Source of the DNA: Leptospira ilyithenensis
Lineage (GTDB): Bacteria > Spirochaetota > Leptospiria > Leptospirales > Leptospiraceae
Length of the DNA: 64,000 nt
Reading direction: 5' to 3'
Assembly: GCF_004771005.1 (NCBI RefSeq)
Contig: NZ_RQHV01000050.1
Location: 62,001 to 126,000, forward strand
Below, piece after piece: positions 61,997 to 64,000 of this stretch (position 1 is its first letter; every line of letters begins with the position of its first letter). Position numbers and translations under genes: made by a program. The notes below the pieces were generated by a model. The model was given only the letters and a program-made list of their open reading frames with translations, was not told where the DNA came from and ran no database searches.

Positions 61997-64000
61997 ATGA
62001 GCTTTGCTGAGCTTTCGATAAAAAGACCAATTTTCATTACCTGTACCATCGTTTTGATTTTGATTACGGGTTATCTGTCCTTAAACAAATTGGGAGTCGA
62101 TTTATTCCCCAATATTACAATTCCCGTGGTAACAGTCACAGTTCCTTATCCGGGAGCCGCACCGAACGAAATAGAAACGCTCATTGCAAAACCGGTAGAA
62201 GACGAATTATCCACTATCTCCGGGGTCAAAAGAATCAAGTCCATTTGTAACGAAAGTATGGGAACCGTAGTTGTGGAATTCACAATGGAAACGGATGTGA
62301 AATATGCAGAGCAACAAGTTCGGGACAAAATCTCTTCCGTAAAACCGAAGTTACCCGACGATGCCAAAGAACCCATCATCCGAAGGATTGATCCGGCGGA
62401 TCAGCCGATTATCATTTTGGCATTGAGAGCGGATCTTCCCGAAGCCGCCATCTACGATATTGCAAACGAAGAAATCAAACAAAGTCTTCTTACTACGAAA
62501 GACGTGGGAAACATCACAATCTACGGAGGCCGCAAAAGAGAAATCCATGTGGAACTGGATCGGGAAAAATTAAAATCCCATATGATCTCGGCTTCCATGG
62601 TTTCCAATCGATTGGCTTCCGGCGGAACGAATATCCCTGCAGGTAAGGTAAGCCGTTCCGACAAAGAGTTGGTTTATAGAACTATCAACGAATTCAAATC
62701 TCCCGACGAAATCCGGGATACTCCTCTTTCCCTTTTCGGAAACGAAGTTCCGGTCAAAATCGGTCAACTGGGAGAAGTAAGGGACACGATGGAGGACGAA
62801 GCTTCCCGTGCTTACTTTAACGGGCAGAAGGCGGTCTTCCTTCTTATTTACAAACAATCCGGTGCGAATACAGTAGCAGTTGCAAAGGATATAAAAAAGA
62901 GAGCGGAAGAGATTAATAAGGATCTGGCTAGAAGAAACGGATCTCTCTTCCTTGCGATTGCAAATGACAACTCAACCGCCATCGAAGACAATATTTACGA
63001 CGTACAGGAAACCATTTTCATAGGTATCGTACTTACCATATTTGTAGTTTTACTCTTCCTCGGAAGCGTTCGCTCCACATTGATTACAGGGCTTGCACTA
63101 CCAAACTCTCTGTTAGGTGCGTTTATCCTGATGGCGATTGCAGGATTTACGGTAAACGTGATGACTCTCCTCGCTTTGAGTTTGGCTGTGGGTCTTCTCA
63201 TTGACGATGCGATCGTGGTTAGGGAAAATATTTTCCGCCACAGAGAGATGGGAAAAACGGCAAGACAGGCTTCCATCGACGGAACCAAAGAAGTAACTCT
63301 TGCCGTCATCGCCACTACAATGGCCGTCATTGCTGTATTTATGCCGATTGCATTTATCAGCGGTGTTGTGGGCCAGTTCTTAAGAGAATTCGGGCTTACC
63401 ATTTGTTTTGCCCTATTGATTTCATTGTATGATGCGCTTACCATCGCACCGATGCTTTCCGCTTATTTCGGAGGAGCCGTTGCGGGACATGGTGGCGGTG
63501 GCCACGGAGGAAATCATTCCCCTACGGAAACAACAACCAACTCCAAGTCCAAGAAAAAAACGCAGGAAGAGCCCGCTTCCATTTCCACTCCCGCAGAACT
63601 GGGGATAGTTGGCAAAGTTCTTTATGTGATCTTTACCCCTCTTCGCATCGTAGTAGCGATTTTGAATTTCGGATTGGAGAAAGTGTTGGCAGTATTCAAC
63701 AGATTTCAAACCCGTTTGGAAAATGTTTATGCTAAAATTCTGAAGTTCACTCTTAAGTTTCCGATTCTGATTATTTCCGGATCCATTCTACTATTCGTAT
63801 TCAGTATCTATCTCACCAAATACGTAACGAAAACATTTTTACCTGCACAGGACCAAGGTAAGTTCCAAGTTACACTGGATATGCCTCCCGGCACTTCCGT
63901 AGAAAAGATGGCGGGAGTTGCGAAAGAAGTGTATGAAATCATTTCCGCTCACAAAGAAACAAAACAAGTAGCCATGTTCAATACGAACCGAACCACTTCC
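61997..64000 (+). CDS. RND-family efflux pump, AcrB/HAE1 type (3' end outside window)
   Basis: 668 codons visible from the ATG at 61997, with GGAG eight bases before it. N-terminal membrane segment (SIKRPIFITCTIVLILITGYLSL), porter region with YPGAAPNEIE, and the TM2-6 bundle with the proton-relay GLLIDDAIVVREN Asp pair. A Gly/His-rich insert (AGHGGGGHGGNH, then SKSKKKTQEEPAS) follows TM6. It exports drugs or metals with proton exchange; partners (adaptor, outer-membrane channel) are not in the window. Confidence 0.93.
   Translation, partial: MSFAELSIKRPIFITCTIVLILITGYLSLNKLGVDLFPNITIPVVTVTVPYPGAAPNEIETLIAKPVEDELSTISGVKRIKSICNESMGTVVVEFTMETDVKYAEQQVRDKISSVKPKLPDDAKEPIIRRIDPADQPIIILALRADLPEAAIYDIANEEIKQSLLTTKDVGNITIYGGRKREIHVELDREKLKSHMISASMVSNRLASGGTNIPAGKVSRSDKELVYRTINEFKSPDEIRDTPLSLFGNEVPVKIGQLGEVRDTMEDEASRAYFNGQKAVFLLIYKQSGANTVAVAKDIKKRAEEINKDLARRNGSLFLAIANDNSTAIEDNIYDVQETIFIGIVLTIFVVLLFLGSVRSTLITGLALPNSLLGAFILMAIAGFTVNVMTLLALSLAVGLLIDDAIVVRENIFRHREMGKTARQASIDGTKEVTLAVIATTMAVIAVFMPIAFISGVVGQFLREFGLTICFALLISLYDALTIAPMLSAYFGGAVAGHGGGGHGGNHSPTETTTNSKSKKKTQEEPASISTPAELGIVGKVLYVIFTPLRIVVAILNFGLEKVLAVFNRFQTRLENVYAKILKFTLKFPILIISGSILLFVFSIYLTKYVTKTFLPAQDQGKFQVTLDMPPGTSVEKMAGVAKEVYEIISAHKETKQVAMFNTNRTTS

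Overview
The window looks like a piece of a Leptospira chromosome. I recognise this from the genes (LpxA-type lipid A enzyme, many lipoproteins with spirochaete-style lipoboxes, large repeat proteins) and not from a database search. The DNA is moderately AT-rich and densely coded, mostly in short operons. It may belong to the saprophytic branch of the genus, but nothing here proves that. No tRNA, rRNA, CRISPR array or insertion sequence was seen.

Layout. 1-9.8 kb: a type I secretion-like ABC transporter with two cyclic-nucleotide-binding domains beside an HlyD-like protein cut by the window edge, a nucleotidyltransferase-methyltransferase fusion, a thiolase, a GT-B-like protein, an Hpt protein, and the coupled pair lpxA-galE. 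9.8-10.4 kb: a gene-free stretch built of dispersed repeats. 10.4-19.3 kb: a VanY-like lipoprotein, a recG operon, gpsA, crcB, a MAPEG protein, a hydrolase and an MDR oxidoreductase. 19.3-22.1 kb: three toxin-antitoxin pairs (BrnT/BrnA and two HEPN/MNT), each followed by a 130-175 bp structured repeat with the layout of an integron attC site. 22.1-37.2 kb: ordinary chromosome, with a VOC protein, a crotonyl-CoA carboxylase/reductase, a copper-type operon containing an MbnP/MbnH pair, a SpoIIE-type phosphatase receptor, a Na/Pi cotransporter, an FKBP, an RRM protein and fumC.

37.4-55.5 kb is an 18-kb integrated element and the most unusual part of the window. It is bounded by a 15-bp direct repeat that splits a copy of a chromosomal dispersed repeat. 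An almost unbroken minus-strand run starts at a tyrosine integrase and passes through a zinc ribbon, a VirE/VapE-like helicase, small membrane proteins, a transglutaminase-like protein, a repeat-rich membrane protein, a basic peptide, two small capsid-like proteins, a spike or fibre-like protein, and a set of membrane and cell-wall proteins (peptidoglycan-binding and L,D-transpeptidase-like). The attL end carries a possible divergent control region, a Bor-family lipoprotein with its own terminator, and a ribbon-helix-helix regulator. I find no terminase, portal, tail tube, tape measure or packaging ATPase, but at least a dozen membrane proteins. This suggests a tailless, membrane-containing temperate virus rather than a tailed prophage. 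That is an inference.

55.6-64 kb returns to chromosome: a beta-propeller lipoprotein, an aldo/keto reductase with an AraC regulator, a giant repeat protein, a small unknown gene, and an RND efflux pump that runs off the right edge behind a perfect palindromic operator candidate.
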